Source: Telmatobacter sp. DSM 110680
GTDB lineage: Bacteria; Acidobacteriota; Terriglobia; Terriglobales; Acidobacteriaceae
Direction: 5' to 3'
NCBI RefSeq assembly: GCF_039994875.1
Contig: NZ_CP121196.1
Location: 5,923,866 to 5,987,865 of the forward strand
Length of the DNA: 64,000 nucleotides
A program made the position numbers and the translations under genes. The first letter of the stretch is position 1. Each line of letters starts with the position of its first letter. Shown here piece after piece: positions 1 through 9,011 of this stretch. The notes under the pieces are model-generated. The model was not told the origin of the DNA. It searched no databases and was given only the letters and a program-made list of their open reading frames with translations.

Positions 1-2
1 CT

Positions 3-1562
3 CCGATCCGCCACTACGTCAACGAGACCCCCTCGGTCTACGCGATGGATACCTGGAAGGTGACGAATCGCCTAAGCCTGCAGTACGGTCTTCGCTACGA
101 TGCGCTTCCCTTCGCTTATGAGCGCTCCAACCAAGTCGCTAACTTCGATCCTGCGACTTACCTCAGCAGCCAGGCTCCAAATTGGCTCCCAAGCGGAACC
201 TTGGATCCGAATGGTCCGGGATTCCAAACTGTCAATGGAGGCCGCTTCTATCTGAACGGCGTTCACCTGGCGGGCCAAGGTGGAACACCGAGAAACTTGA
301 TCAAGACTGACTACAACACGCTGCAACCGCGCGTTGGTTTCTCTGAAGACGTCTTCGGGAACGGCAAGACCGTTCTCCGTGGTGGCTTCGGAACCTTCTA
401 CGAACGGCTCCAGGGGAACGACATCTACGACGTCGCCACCGCTGCGCCGTTTGCGAATACACCATCAGCCAATACGGTCTATCTGACCGATCCGCACACC
501 AGCTACGTAACCGGCGCGGCGGCAGCTACCCCCTTCTTTGCGCAGGGAAGCACGACTCTCGCACAGGACTACAAAGCTCCCGCGGTCGCCCAGTTCAGCC
601 TCGGCCTTCAGAACCAGGTGGCTCCATCGGTCATCTGGGTTGTTCAATATGTTGGCAATTTGGCATGGCATCAGAACATTCGCCGCAACATTAACAACTT
701 CCCAATCAACACCTCTAACGCCGTTCGTGCCAACGCAGGAGACCCGAATAACCATTCGGGAACAAATCCGGGTGGGATGACTATTGCCAACACGGATCAA
801 CTCCGGACCTACGATGGTTTCGGCGGTATCACCGAGCAGGAAAACAACACCAACGGCAATTACAACGGTTTCCAGACCGGTCTCCGTGTTCAGAACCGTT
901 GGGGACTTAGCGGTGAAGTCGACTACACCTACTCGCACGAAATCGATATCACCAGCACCGACGACTCGGGCATCGACAATCCCTTCTTCATCAAATACAT
1001 GAAGGGGTCGGGAGGCTTCGATCGTCGCAACATCCTGAGCATCAACTACATCTACAAGCTGCCCATCTTCAAGGAAGCGGGAATCGCCCATTCAGTCCTG
1101 GGTGGCTGGGAATTGGCTGGTACGGTCATTGATGAGACCGGTGTACCCACCACTCCACGCATTTCGCTCAGCTACGACACGATTGGTCTTGACGGCGGCT
1201 ACACCAACCGTCCTAACCAGTCGGGCAAGTCCAAAAAGGGCGGAAGCATCACACATGCCTTTGACACTTCCGTCTTCAGCAACCCGATTCCGGCTTGGGC
1301 TGGCGGCCCGAACCAGGGCTTTGGCAGCGCCGGCAAAGACTCGCTCCCCGGACCAAATCGCGTGAACTTTACGACCTCGCTCTACAAGTCGTTTGCGTTT
1401 ACCGAAAAGGCCAGGTTCGAGTTCCGCGTCGAATCGTTCAACACCTTCAACCACACCGAACCCAACGGCATAGGCAACACACTTGGTAACTCGAATTTCG
1501 GAACGGTTACCTCGTTCTATGATCCCCGCGCACTTGAACTCGGCGGCAAGCTCATCTTCTAA
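3..1562 (+). CDS. TonB-dependent receptor, Oar-like, C-terminal part (5' truncated)
   Basis: The reading frame is open from the left edge (the ATG at 45 is internal), so only the last ~520 residues of an outer-membrane receptor are present. The sequence has the alternating aromatic and polar pattern of beta-barrel strands, the segment TWKVTNRLSLQYGLRYD typical of Oar-type receptors, and a terminal strand ending in ..LGGKLIF. These receptors in Acidobacteriota are usually 1000-1200 aa with an N-terminal carboxypeptidase-regulatory-like domain and plug, which lie outside the window here. Role inferred: energy-dependent uptake of a large or scarce substrate, unknown. A strong hairpin terminator follows 17 bp after the stop. 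Confidence 0.9.
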   Translation, partial: PIRHYVNETPSVYAMDTWKVTNRLSLQYGLRYDALPFAYERSNQVANFDPATYLSSQAPNWLPSGTLDPNGPGFQTVNGGRFYLNGVHLAGQGGTPRNLIKTDYNTLQPRVGFSEDVFGNGKTVLRGGFGTFYERLQGNDIYDVATAAPFANTPSANTVYLTDPHTSYVTGAAAATPFFAQGSTTLAQDYKAPAVAQFSLGLQNQVAPSVIWVVQYVGNLAWHQNIRRNINNFPINTSNAVRANAGDPNNHSGTNPGGMTIANTDQLRTYDGFGGITEQENNTNGNYNGFQTGLRVQNRWGLSGEVDYTYSHEIDITSTDDSGIDNPFFIKYMKGSGGFDRRNILSINYIYKLPIFKEAGIAHSVLGGWELAGTVIDETGVPTTPRISLSYDTIGLDGGYTNRPNQSGKSKKGGSITHAFDTSVFSNPIPAWAGGPNQGFGSAGKDSLPGPNRVNFTTSLYKSFAFTEKARFEFRVESFNTFNHTEPNGIGNTLGNSNFGTVTSFYDPRALELGGKLIF

Positions 1563-1578
1563 CTGAAACCCAACCAGT

Positions 1579-1620
1579 AAATGCGAAACGCGACAGGATA
1601 ACCTGCCGCGTTTCGCATTT
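1579..1620 (+). terminator. Intrinsic terminator after the TonB receptor
   Basis: Fourteen-base perfect inverted repeat: AAATGCGAAACGCG at 1579-1592 pairs with 1607-1620. An inner CAGG/CCTG extension gives an almost continuous stem. It ends in a short T-rich run and lies directly after the receptor stop. Confidence 0.85.
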
Positions 1621-1638
1621 TGCGCGTAATTTTAAAGA

Positions 1639-2820
1639 ATGATTTCTCCCGTGACCTCAACGCGAGATAAAGGGCATTGCGCCCTTATGCTTGTCTCTGC
1701 GCTTGTGTTCGCAGTGATCGGGAACTCTACTTTAATGGGGCAGCAAAATCCGGCAACTACCCGTTCGCAAGCGATGACTCTGGAACAACAGGGACAGAAT
1801 GAAGATGCGGAACATATCTGGAGCGAAATTGTTAAAGCCGATCCGAGCAATGCGGAAGCGCTAGCACATCTTGGTTTGCTTGCGGCACGGCAAGAACATT
1901 ACGACGCAGCCATCGACTTTTACCGCCGCGCGTTAGCAATCAATCCCAATCTTCTGGGACTGCAGATGAACATGGGATTGGCATCATTCAAAGCCGCACA
2001 GTTTCCTGACGCTATCAAATTCTTCTCGGCTGAAATCAGAAAACATCCTGGCGATCCGCGCCTCACCATCCTGCTCGGCATGGCGCACTACGGGATGAAA
2101 GACTATCTCGTTGCCATTCCATATTTACAGCGCGCCGCTAAACGCGATCCGCAGAACGTCACCCTCCGCATGACATTGGCACGTAGTTGTCTACAAAGCA
2201 GGCAGTTTCAATCTCTGCTCGACACGCACAAGGAAATTAAGGAACTCAATGCGGATTCTGCCGAGGCCGATATGCTCGCGGGAGAAGCACTCGCAGAAAT
2301 GGGCGACCGAGCCGCTGCAGAGCAGGAATTCCGAGAAGCCATCTTGAAAGATCCAAGAATGCCCCAGCTTCACTTCGGGCTAGGCTATCTCCTATGGTCC
2401 GAGAGCAAATGGAGTGAAAGTGCCGCCCAGTTTGAGTCAGAGTTGCAAATCAATCCAAAGTTCATCAACGCCCAGATATATCTCGCTGATTCATGGGTGC
2501 GGCAGAATGAATTCGCAAAAGCTCTGGCAGTGCTGAGCCCGCTCATTCCCAGCGCACGGTCCGAAGCGCTTTTTCATCGGGACCTTGGCATCATCTATGC
2601 CAACAGCGGACGCGCAGCAGATGCCATTCGAGAATTCGCAACGTCAATTGAGGCCGATCCTGAAGACCCTGAACCGCATATCCAATTAGCCAAGCTCTAC
2701 CAGACCACGAATCAGCGCAGCGCGGTGGATGGTGAACTCCAGAAAGCCAAAGGCCTGGCGTCGCGAAGCAATCCGTCTCTCGAAGAAGTACTCAGCTCTA
2801 CTGAAACTCCAGTTCCCTGA
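1639..2820 (+). CDS. Secreted tetratricopeptide (TPR) protein
   Basis: 393 aa. An N-terminal signal segment (residues ~12-35, hydrophobic, ending near MGQQ) is followed by about nine TPR-like helical pairs (for example AEALAHLGLLAARQEHYDAA and the matching units after it) to the C-terminus. No catalytic domain is visible, so this is a protein-interaction scaffold, probably periplasmic. It follows a TonB receptor in the same direction after a terminator. A secreted TPR protein also lies beside the TonB receptor at 13.8-17.4 kb. It converges on the multiheme cytochrome operon, with 11 bp between stops. Confidence 0.85.
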   Translation: MISPVTSTRDKGHCALMLVSALVFAVIGNSTLMGQQNPATTRSQAMTLEQQGQNEDAEHIWSEIVKADPSNAEALAHLGLLAARQEHYDAAIDFYRRALAINPNLLGLQMNMGLASFKAAQFPDAIKFFSAEIRKHPGDPRLTILLGMAHYGMKDYLVAIPYLQRAAKRDPQNVTLRMTLARSCLQSRQFQSLLDTHKEIKELNADSAEADMLAGEALAEMGDRAAAEQEFREAILKDPRMPQLHFGLGYLLWSESKWSESAAQFESELQINPKFINAQIYLADSWVRQNEFAKALAVLSPLIPSARSEALFHRDLGIIYANSGRAADAIREFATSIEADPEDPEPHIQLAKLYQTTNQRSAVDGELQKAKGLASRSNPSLEEVLSSTETPVP

Positions 2821-2831
2821 CGCTTGTTCGA

Positions 2832-4055
2832 CTACTCAGGTTTCGCTCCTGTGCCTGTCGGGTAAATCTTGATCCAGTGGTTTCGCATCTTCGCATGAAC
2901 CACCTGGCCTGCGGTCTGCGACACAATCACATTAGTCTCCTCGACGGGCATATGGCAGCCGATGCATTGGTTCGCAATTTGATGTCCCATCTTCTTCGCG
3001 ATGGCGCAGTTTTGCCAATTATGGCAATTGAGGCACTTCAGTGAATACGACTCGAGCGATTGTCCGCTGGTATGAACATCGTGACAGGTCGAGCAACTCA
3101 TCTTATCTGAAGAAAGATAGCACTTGCTCCGCTGAAGCAATCCGACCTGATTTCCGTGAACATCCGGATGCTCGGAGTCGAATGACGGAAGCGCCTTGAA
3201 GTATTCGCCAAGTGGCCGGCCCGGAATAAAAGAAAAGCTCGGTTTCAGTCCTACCCGCTGGATTCCGTTGTGGCACTCGGCACACAAATCAACCTGTCTG
3301 TCCCGCGAAAATTTCGCGGGATTCAAGATGCCGTCGATTGAAGAGTCGTTTGAGTTAGTCTTTTTCTCCATTTCAATTCGAATATGATTAGCTCCGGGCC
3401 CGTGGCAGCTTTCGCACGAGATGCCAGGCTCAAGGCTCTTCCGGTCATAACGATTCGTGTTCGGGTCAGCGGATAGTGCTCTTATATAGGTTGCGTGACA
3501 CTCAAGACACGCAGGATTCACCGTTCGCGAGAAATCTGCGGTTCCATCGATATAGCCCGGGCTGTTTATCCACCGATGCCCGTCCCTCCAATAACTCACG
3601 GGCAATTCGAAAAGTCGGTCGCCCCGCCAAAAAAGATAAGTCTGACCGCGCACGCCGGAGCCCGTCACCAGGTCAATGCGTTCGGTCCTCTTATAGCTCT
3701 GTGAGCCCCAGCCGGTTTGCGCCGTCTCAAAAAAGCCAGCCGGCTTCGATTCCAAGAAGAACTGAAGTCCCGGTTCGGCGGACTGCAGTGGATCCGTAAT
3801 TGTGAGCGTATTGCTGCCATTTTGGAATGAGCCGAGAACAGAAGCTGATGTCGGGAGTTGAGACGTTAAACGATGAGGTGTGTGCTCATAGTTTTGGTTT
3901 GTCTGTTTGTGGCATGAGGCACAGCTCGCGGCACCTGCATAGCCGCTTCGCCGTTCCCTCAACTCGCCTTCTTGCGCAGATTGATTTGCTGTTGCAACTT
4001 GTGCAAGACAGAGCAGAGCAAAGAGGAGAGGAGTTACGGATTTGAAGTGAATCAT
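2832..4055 (-). CDS. Seven-heme c-type cytochrome, secreted
   Basis: Start placed at ATG 4055 (MIHFKS..), which opens directly into a signal peptide ending near VATA. The frame extends upstream to a TTG at 4103 without a better start. Seven CxxCH heme-binding motifs are present (CASCH, CLECH, CESCH, CAECH, CSTCH, CLNCH, CIGCH), the first near residue 47 and the last near the C-terminus. The spacing resembles periplasmic cytochrome c554/nitrite-reductase-like electron carriers, but no clear catalytic lysine motif was recognised, so an electron-transfer role is safer than an enzymatic call. It is the last gene of a three-gene minus-strand operon after two small secreted proteins. Confidence 0.88.
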   Translation of the reverse strand: MIHFKSVTPLLFALLCLAQVATANQSAQEGELRERRSGYAGAASCASCHKQTNQNYEHTPHRLTSQLPTSASVLGSFQNGSNTLTITDPLQSAEPGLQFFLESKPAGFFETAQTGWGSQSYKRTERIDLVTGSGVRGQTYLFWRGDRLFELPVSYWRDGHRWINSPGYIDGTADFSRTVNPACLECHATYIRALSADPNTNRYDRKSLEPGISCESCHGPGANHIRIEMEKKTNSNDSSIDGILNPAKFSRDRQVDLCAECHNGIQRVGLKPSFSFIPGRPLGEYFKALPSFDSEHPDVHGNQVGLLQRSKCYLSSDKMSCSTCHDVHTSGQSLESYSLKCLNCHNWQNCAIAKKMGHQIANQCIGCHMPVEETNVIVSQTAGQVVHAKMRNHWIKIYPTGTGAKPE

Positions 4056-4112
4056 TTCGAGCGGCCCCACTTGACGATACTGAGTACCGCAAGAATATTT
4101 CAATGAATGATC

Positions 4113-4517
4113 TTAGTGTCCAGCCGCTTCCTGATTCAGGAGCGCCTTGAGACTTCGCGACAACTTCTCGATCTCTTCCGCCTTCTTGAGTACCTGGATA
4201 GAGAGGCTCTCCTTGTACGTCTTGGCCACCTCCGCCCGTAATTCGGCAGATAATTGGTAAAGTCTCTTAGTGTCGTCTTCTATCTGAGCCTGTCTCATTT
4301 CTTCAGTCGTGGTTCCAAAGGACACTTGAGGTTTTGGATCTTGTGTGGGGATCTGATTTGACCCAAGATTGGTTGAACTTAGCCCCGGTTTTAGCTCAGC
4401 AAGCTTCAGCTTCGTTTCCTGAATCTGGGCGCCCGTGGGAACGACGAAAATCATTATGGACAGCAGGGTCAGTAGGTTTACCCGGACAAGTCGCGGATTT
4501 TCGAGAATCCATGCCAT
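4113..4517 (-). CDS. Small secreted protein, paralogue of its upstream neighbour
   Basis: 134 aa from ATG 4517, preceded by AGGGAA about 6 nt upstream; the frame extends to a TTG at 4574. A hydrophobic signal segment (LLTLLSIMIFVVPTGAQ) is followed by a proline/glutamine-rich linker and a charged C-terminal helix (..LYQLSAELRAEV.., ..KKAEEIEKLSRSLK) likely to form a coiled coil. The C-terminal helices match the protein encoded at 4576-4950 in pattern (LAQELQQEI, GQIEKLAQSVQ), suggesting tandem duplication. Function unknown; it lies 57 bp upstream of the seven-heme cytochrome, so a structural or assembly partner is possible. Confidence 0.65.
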   Translation of the reverse strand: MAWILENPRLVRVNLLTLLSIMIFVVPTGAQIQETKLKLAELKPGLSSTNLGSNQIPTQDPKPQVSFGTTTEEMRQAQIEDDTKRLYQLSAELRAEVAKTYKESLSIQVLKKAEEIEKLSRSLKALLNQEAAGH

Positions 4518-4575
4518 GAAGATTTCCCTAAGCTTCAACGATTGAGAGTGCATGGCTGCCTGACCAAAACCCAAG

Positions 4576-4950
4576 CTACTGCACCTTCATTTTCTTCTGC
4601 ACGCTTTGTGCAAGCTTTTCAATTTGTCCCGCTTGGGCGGCGCTCACCCTTAGCGAGGCGGGCTTCTTTCCGGAGACGATCTCCTGCTGCAACTCTTGCG
4701 CCAGCAACAGTATCTGGTTTGACTCAAGCCAGATTTCTCGTGCGCGAAGCTGGTTTTCAATCGAAACAGCTTTATGCTTCTGATCATCCGAGTTCTCGCT
4801 GTACACCTTTTCCAGGTCGGGTTGTCGCGGAGTCGGATTGGGAATTACAACATGGGGAGGCGGCGTGTTCTGGCTATGGACCGCGTTGATTCCGGCTAGA
4901 AAGGTCAAAGTGCAAAGAAGAGATTTAATTGAGCCAAAGCCACTGCGCAT
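4576..4950 (-). CDS. Small secreted protein, first gene of the cytochrome operon
   Basis: 124 aa from ATG 4950, with a purine-rich GAGGA about 5 nt upstream; a longer frame to 5004 has no better signal. Signal peptide residues ~1-27 (..LLCTLTFLAGINAVHSQ), then a proline-rich stretch (NTPPPHVVIPNPTPRQP) and a helical C-terminus with leucine/glutamine heptad character. It is related in layout to the next gene downstream. The proline-rich linker suggests an extended periplasmic anchor. No family recognised. Confidence 0.6.
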   Translation of the reverse strand: MRSGFGSIKSLLCTLTFLAGINAVHSQNTPPPHVVIPNPTPRQPDLEKVYSENSDDQKHKAVSIENQLRAREIWLESNQILLLAQELQQEIVSGKKPASLRVSAAQAGQIEKLAQSVQKKMKVQ

Positions 4951-5004
4951 AAATCCTCGTCCAATCAATTGCAATCTAAACAGAGACTCGCTTTCTCGGT
5001 CCAT

Positions 5005-5322
5005 ATATTTCTTGCGCTGAAATAACAGTGCGGCATCTTTGCGCGGTTGCCTTGGACAGGCATCTTTTTATCCGGAAAGTGCCTCACCGCGGTGTTGCCT
5101 TTCGATGCAACGATCAGCCGCGACGCACGCGTAAATGTGGCAATCCAATCTCGGAGATGTGGTCAAGAATTTGGCATTTTGCAAAATCAACCGTGCAGCT
5201 GATACCCCATGAGCCTTTAGTAATAGCTAAATCTCAACAAATAGGCCATTTCCCCCGATTGGGATTCCAAATAACCCATCGGTACCGTTGAGCCTTCTTG
5301 GAACCGGTGTCACCATTCCGGC
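5005..5322. other. Intergenic region without a supported gene
   Basis: This holds the upstream region of the minus-strand cytochrome operon and the leader of the small ORF at 5323. An imperfect inverted repeat (CCGATTGGG .. CCCATCGG) lies at about 5257-5283. The longest open frame (5028-5291, +) has no ribosome binding site or protein-like composition. Confidence 0.5.
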
Positions 5323-5604
5323 ATGCGAGTCAACCTTATTACCCGACCAGCCGATCGCCCCCAATCAGGACCAGGTACGATTCCTCTCTCGCTGACAATC
5401 CGCCCAGCTTGCGGCTTACCCGGCGACTACGAGTGCCCCACCGATAGCGCGGCGCTTTTGCGCTTGCTCCGGCGGCAAACGGACCTGCCCGCTTACGTCC
5501 TACAGAATTTTGAAAAAGATCTCTACACTCCCTTGGGTGCTCGCCTTCTGGGCGTGAACTTGAGCGACAGTGTATTGACCGATATCGGCTATTTCATCGA
5601 CTAG
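5323..5604 (+). CDS. Small hypothetical protein
   Basis: 93 aa, no recognised family. Composition looks protein-like (..RLLRRQTDLPAYVLQNFEKDL.., then LLGVNLSDSVLTDIGYFID at the C-terminus), with no signal peptide or membrane segment and two Cys in the middle (ACG, YECP). The ribosome binding site is weak. It lies 92 bp upstream of fdhD in the same direction and may be cotranscribed. It could also be a chance frame. Confidence 0.4.
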   Translation: MRVNLITRPADRPQSGPGTIPLSLTIRPACGLPGDYECPTDSAALLRLLRRQTDLPAYVLQNFEKDLYTPLGARLLGVNLSDSVLTDIGYFID

Positions 5605-5696
5605 TCAGCCGATCGCCGGTTGTTCTCCTCGCTAAGTTCGCCTCGAGCAGACGCGCCTGCCGTTTACGGTTTACGCTGAACGTCAGGGAGCAATGC

Positions 5697-6515
5697 GTGC
5701 CAAGAGTCCAGCCAGCGCTCGAACTGACCCATGTAACCGAGTGGTTAAACGGGACCGATCGCCGAATTGAAGACCATCTGGCGGTCGAAGAGCCGCTCGA
5801 GATCCGTATCGACGGAAAACCTCTGACCGTCACGATGCGCACTCCGGGGCACGACGAGGAACTGGCCGCTGGCTTCTTCTGGACCGAAGGCCTGATCGAA
5901 TCGCCCGGCCAGATCGTCGAAGTTCGCAAAATCTCGGTGAAAAACGCGGCGCGTGACAACATCGTCAGCGTTGAACTAGGCGACCACTCGTTCGATCCTG
6001 AACTCCTGCAACGCAATTTCTTTGCAGCCTCCAGTTGCGGTATTTGCGGAAAAGCATCTATTGCCGCGATTCGCGTACGCGGTCTGACTCATCCGAACGC
6101 CGACTTCCGCATTGACCCTGAACTGCTTTGCGCACTTCCCGCGCTACTGCGAGACCAGCAACAACTCTTCGGACGAACCGGAGGACTGCATGCGGCAGCC
6201 CTTTTCGACAGCGCCGGAAAGCTTCTCGTCATTCGAGAAGACATCGGACGCCACAACGCGGTTGATAAAGTCATAGGCTGGTCGCTGGTGAAAGGACTTC
6301 TCCCGCTATCGGATTGCGCCATGATGGTCAGTGGCCGCGGTGGATTCGAGATTGTTCAGAAGGCTCTTGCCGCCGGTGTTCCGCTTCTGGCTTCCGTCTC
6401 TGCTCCATCCAGTCTCGCAGTTAAATTAGCGCGTGAAATGAGCTTGACGCTTGTCGGATTTCTTCGCGATCGTCGCTTTGTGATTTATTCCAATCCTGAG
6501 CGGTGCCGCTCCTGA
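5697..6515 (+). CDS. fdhD: FdhD, formate dehydrogenase accessory sulfurtransferase
   Basis: 272 aa, full family length, GTG start preceded by CAGGGAG. FdhD passes sulfur from the IscS persulfide to the molybdenum (bis-MGD) cofactor and is needed for active formate dehydrogenase. The sulfur-carrying pair is present as CGICGK (Cys114 and Cys117), together with the family signatures TGGLHAA and EDIGRHNAVDK. No formate dehydrogenase or molybdopterin gene lies nearby, so its client enzyme must be encoded elsewhere. The next gene is convergent. Confidence 0.95.
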   Translation: MPRVQPALELTHVTEWLNGTDRRIEDHLAVEEPLEIRIDGKPLTVTMRTPGHDEELAAGFFWTEGLIESPGQIVEVRKISVKNAARDNIVSVELGDHSFDPELLQRNFFAASSCGICGKASIAAIRVRGLTHPNADFRIDPELLCALPALLRDQQQLFGRTGGLHAAALFDSAGKLLVIREDIGRHNAVDKVIGWSLVKGLLPLSDCAMMVSGRGGFEIVQKALAAGVPLLASVSAPSSLAVKLAREMSLTLVGFLRDRRFVIYSNPERCRS

Positions 6516-6559
6516 TCGAGTGGGAATTGCTCCTCGTTTTGACTCGCTTCGTTTGCTGC

Positions 6560-8980
6560 CTATGGAACGATGCGAAACTCTGCATGCTCCGCTGCCTCAG
6601 AACTTCCACCCACCCACACCGTATAGTCTGTCTGCTCGATCACCGCACGTCCGGTGTTGTCATAGAACGATAGTTCCGGAAATCCCAGCTTGAATGAGAC
6701 CTGTTTGGATTCCCCCGGCTTGAGCGTTACGCGCTCAAATCCTTCGAGGCTTCGCACCGGCTGCTCGAGACTTGCGCCAAGGTTGCGGACGTAACACTGC
6801 ACCACTTCGGTTCCCTCGCGATTACCTGTATTACGCACCGTCGCCGTCACCGTCATTAGGTTGCGTGCATCGTTATGGTTGGCCTCGTCAAATGGAATCG
6901 CATTCCGCGATACCGTAACGCCTTGATAAGCAAATTGCGTGTAGCTAAGCCCGTATCCAAACGGAAACAAAGCAGCATTCGGAACATCGATGTAGCGAGA
7001 GAAAAAACGCGAATCGAAGTTCGGCGCCTTTGTTAGATCAAGCCCAATCGGCGGTCGTCCCGTTGGAAAGTGGTTATAGTACAGCGGCTCCTGTCCAACT
7101 GCACGCGGAAAACTCATCGGCAGTTTTCCACTCGGCGCAACATCCCCATAAAGCAAATCGACAATCGCTGAGCCCGCTTCGGTTCCCGGGAACCACGTTT
7201 CCATCAGCGCGGGTACATGTTGTGCGGCCCAAGTCAACGCCAGCGGACGTCCCGAAAAAACCAGCAGTACAACCGGGCGGCCGGTTGCGGCAACGGCCTC
7301 AAGCAGCTTTTCCTGATTGCCCGGCAGATCCAAGTGCGCGCGTGATCCTGCTTCGCCGCTCATCTCGCTCGATTCGCCCAGCGCCAGCACCGCAACGTCA
7401 GCCTGTTTTGCAGCATCAACGGCTTCCGCGAACCCCGTCTCGGAATCGCCCAGAATCTCGGTGCCCTTCGCATACACCACGGTAGCGCCGTTCTTCTTCG
7501 CCCGTGCCTCTAAGGCATCCTTTACCGTCACGACATCAGGATCTCGACGGTCTCCTCCCCACGAACCCGTCATCTCACCGCTGTTATCCGCTAGCGGTCC
7601 GATGAGCGCGATCTTCTTGATGCTCTCTGACAACGGCAACAGAGGCCGTTCACTTGGCGACGAATCATTCTTGAGTAGCACAATCGCTTCTTCGGCGGCC
7701 TTCCTGACCAGAGGCCGGTGTTCCGCCACCGCAGTCGTCACCTCGGGGCCCTCTGCGTAAGGATGCTCAAACAGTCCCAGAGCAAACTTTACCCGGAGTA
7801 CGCGACGTACAGCTTCATCGATCACGCTCATGGGGACTTTGCCTGACTTCACCAGTGCAGGCAGTTCTGCGTCGTAGTAATGCGACATCATATCGACGTC
7901 CACCCCGGCTGTGATTGCTTTGCGCGCTGCAGTCGCAGCATCCAGTGCGATACCGTGATTCCGCAGTTCCATCACCGCCGTGTAGTCGCTCACCACGAAC
8001 CCGTCAAATCCCCAGCGGTCGCGCAGAACGTCCTGCAACAGATACCGGTTCGCCGACGCTGGAACGCCATTCAGAGGATTGAACGCGCTCATGATGGTAG
8101 CTGCGCCCGCTTCCACTGCGGCTTTGTAAGGTGGCAGATAATCCTGCTGAAGACGGCTTTCCGACATGTCTGTCGTGTTGTACTCGCGGCCTGCCTCAGC
8201 CGCACCGTACGCTGCAAAATGTTTTACCGAAGCCGCAACGCTCGTCGGCAGCGAAAGATCGTCTCCCTGGTACCCGCGAATGTACGCGCGCGCCATTGCC
8301 GCTCCCAGGTAGGCATCCTCGCCTGCACCTTCCTGCGTCCTTCCCCATCGCGGATCGCGCGAAATATCCACCATCGGCGAATAAAACCAGTCGACGCCGC
8401 CAGTCCTTGCCTCCGTTGCTGAAATGTGACCGAGCGCGGTCACCAGGCCAGGATCAAACGTCGCTGCCAGCCCCAGCGGGATCGGATAGACCGTCTTGTA
8501 TCCGTGGATAATGTCGGCCCCGAACATTAGCGGAATATGAAGCCTGCTCTTTTCGACCGCTGCGTGCTGCAGAGCATTGGTGCGCGCTTGACCCACCGTG
8601 TTTAGCATTGATCCCAGCCGCCCCGTCGACACCAGTTGCATGGCATCGACCTTGTCCTTCGCCACTGGATTCTTGCCCGGAGCTGCCGCCGCCTCCGCCG
8701 CCGTCTGCGCCTCACCGTCGTAGCCACTGTCGCTGTACTGCACCAGTTGCCCCAGCTTTTCTTCGAGCGTCATCTGCTTCAGCAAGACTTCCACGCGCTT
8801 CTCAATTGCCGGCGAAGCAAGTTGCGCATTCGAAGGAGCATGGCGCGATGAGCCGTTTCGCATCTGGCCAAACAGAACAGGCATCGCGACTGCGCTTGAA
8901 AATAGCAATGCCGCCATCGTCACGGCTGAAGTTGCGCAAACTCTCTTCATCATCGTTCCCATCGATACTCGATTTTTCAT
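6560..8980 (-). CDS. GH3 beta-glucosidase-like enzyme, secreted
   Basis: 806 aa from ATG 8980, preceded by CTGGAGAGC; the longer frame to 9034 would overlap the upstream gene. Signal peptide residues ~1-38. Order: GH3 N-terminal TIM barrel (~50-390), GH3 C-terminal alpha/beta sandwich (~430-650) and a fibronectin-III-like domain (~700-790). The nucleophile is Asp332 in FVVSDYTAV. The architecture matches periplasmic BglX-type exo-acting beta-glucosidases/beta-xylosidases. It follows the GH39 gene by 31 bp, so the two probably form an operon. The exact linkage cleaved cannot be read from sequence; beta-1,2, beta-1,3 and beta-1,4 are all known in the family. Confidence 0.93.
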   Translation of the reverse strand: MKNRVSMGTMMKRVCATSAVTMAALLFSSAVAMPVLFGQMRNGSSRHAPSNAQLASPAIEKRVEVLLKQMTLEEKLGQLVQYSDSGYDGEAQTAAEAAAAPGKNPVAKDKVDAMQLVSTGRLGSMLNTVGQARTNALQHAAVEKSRLHIPLMFGADIIHGYKTVYPIPLGLAATFDPGLVTALGHISATEARTGGVDWFYSPMVDISRDPRWGRTQEGAGEDAYLGAAMARAYIRGYQGDDLSLPTSVAASVKHFAAYGAAEAGREYNTTDMSESRLQQDYLPPYKAAVEAGAATIMSAFNPLNGVPASANRYLLQDVLRDRWGFDGFVVSDYTAVMELRNHGIALDAATAARKAITAGVDVDMMSHYYDAELPALVKSGKVPMSVIDEAVRRVLRVKFALGLFEHPYAEGPEVTTAVAEHRPLVRKAAEEAIVLLKNDSSPSERPLLPLSESIKKIALIGPLADNSGEMTGSWGGDRRDPDVVTVKDALEARAKKNGATVVYAKGTEILGDSETGFAEAVDAAKQADVAVLALGESSEMSGEAGSRAHLDLPGNQEKLLEAVAATGRPVVLLVFSGRPLALTWAAQHVPALMETWFPGTEAGSAIVDLLYGDVAPSGKLPMSFPRAVGQEPLYYNHFPTGRPPIGLDLTKAPNFDSRFFSRYIDVPNAALFPFGYGLSYTQFAYQGVTVSRNAIPFDEANHNDARNLMTVTATVRNTGNREGTEVVQCYVRNLGASLEQPVRSLEGFERVTLKPGESKQVSFKLGFPELSFYDNTGRAVIEQTDYTVWVGGSSEAAEHAEFRIVP

Positions 8981-9011
8981 CTTGCTCTCCAGTTTCTGTG
9001 CAGCCACGCGC

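Noticed and set aside
5160..5200. Sigma-54-like TGGCA .. TGC sequence
   Set aside because: Spacing between the two elements is too short for a -24/-12 promoter.
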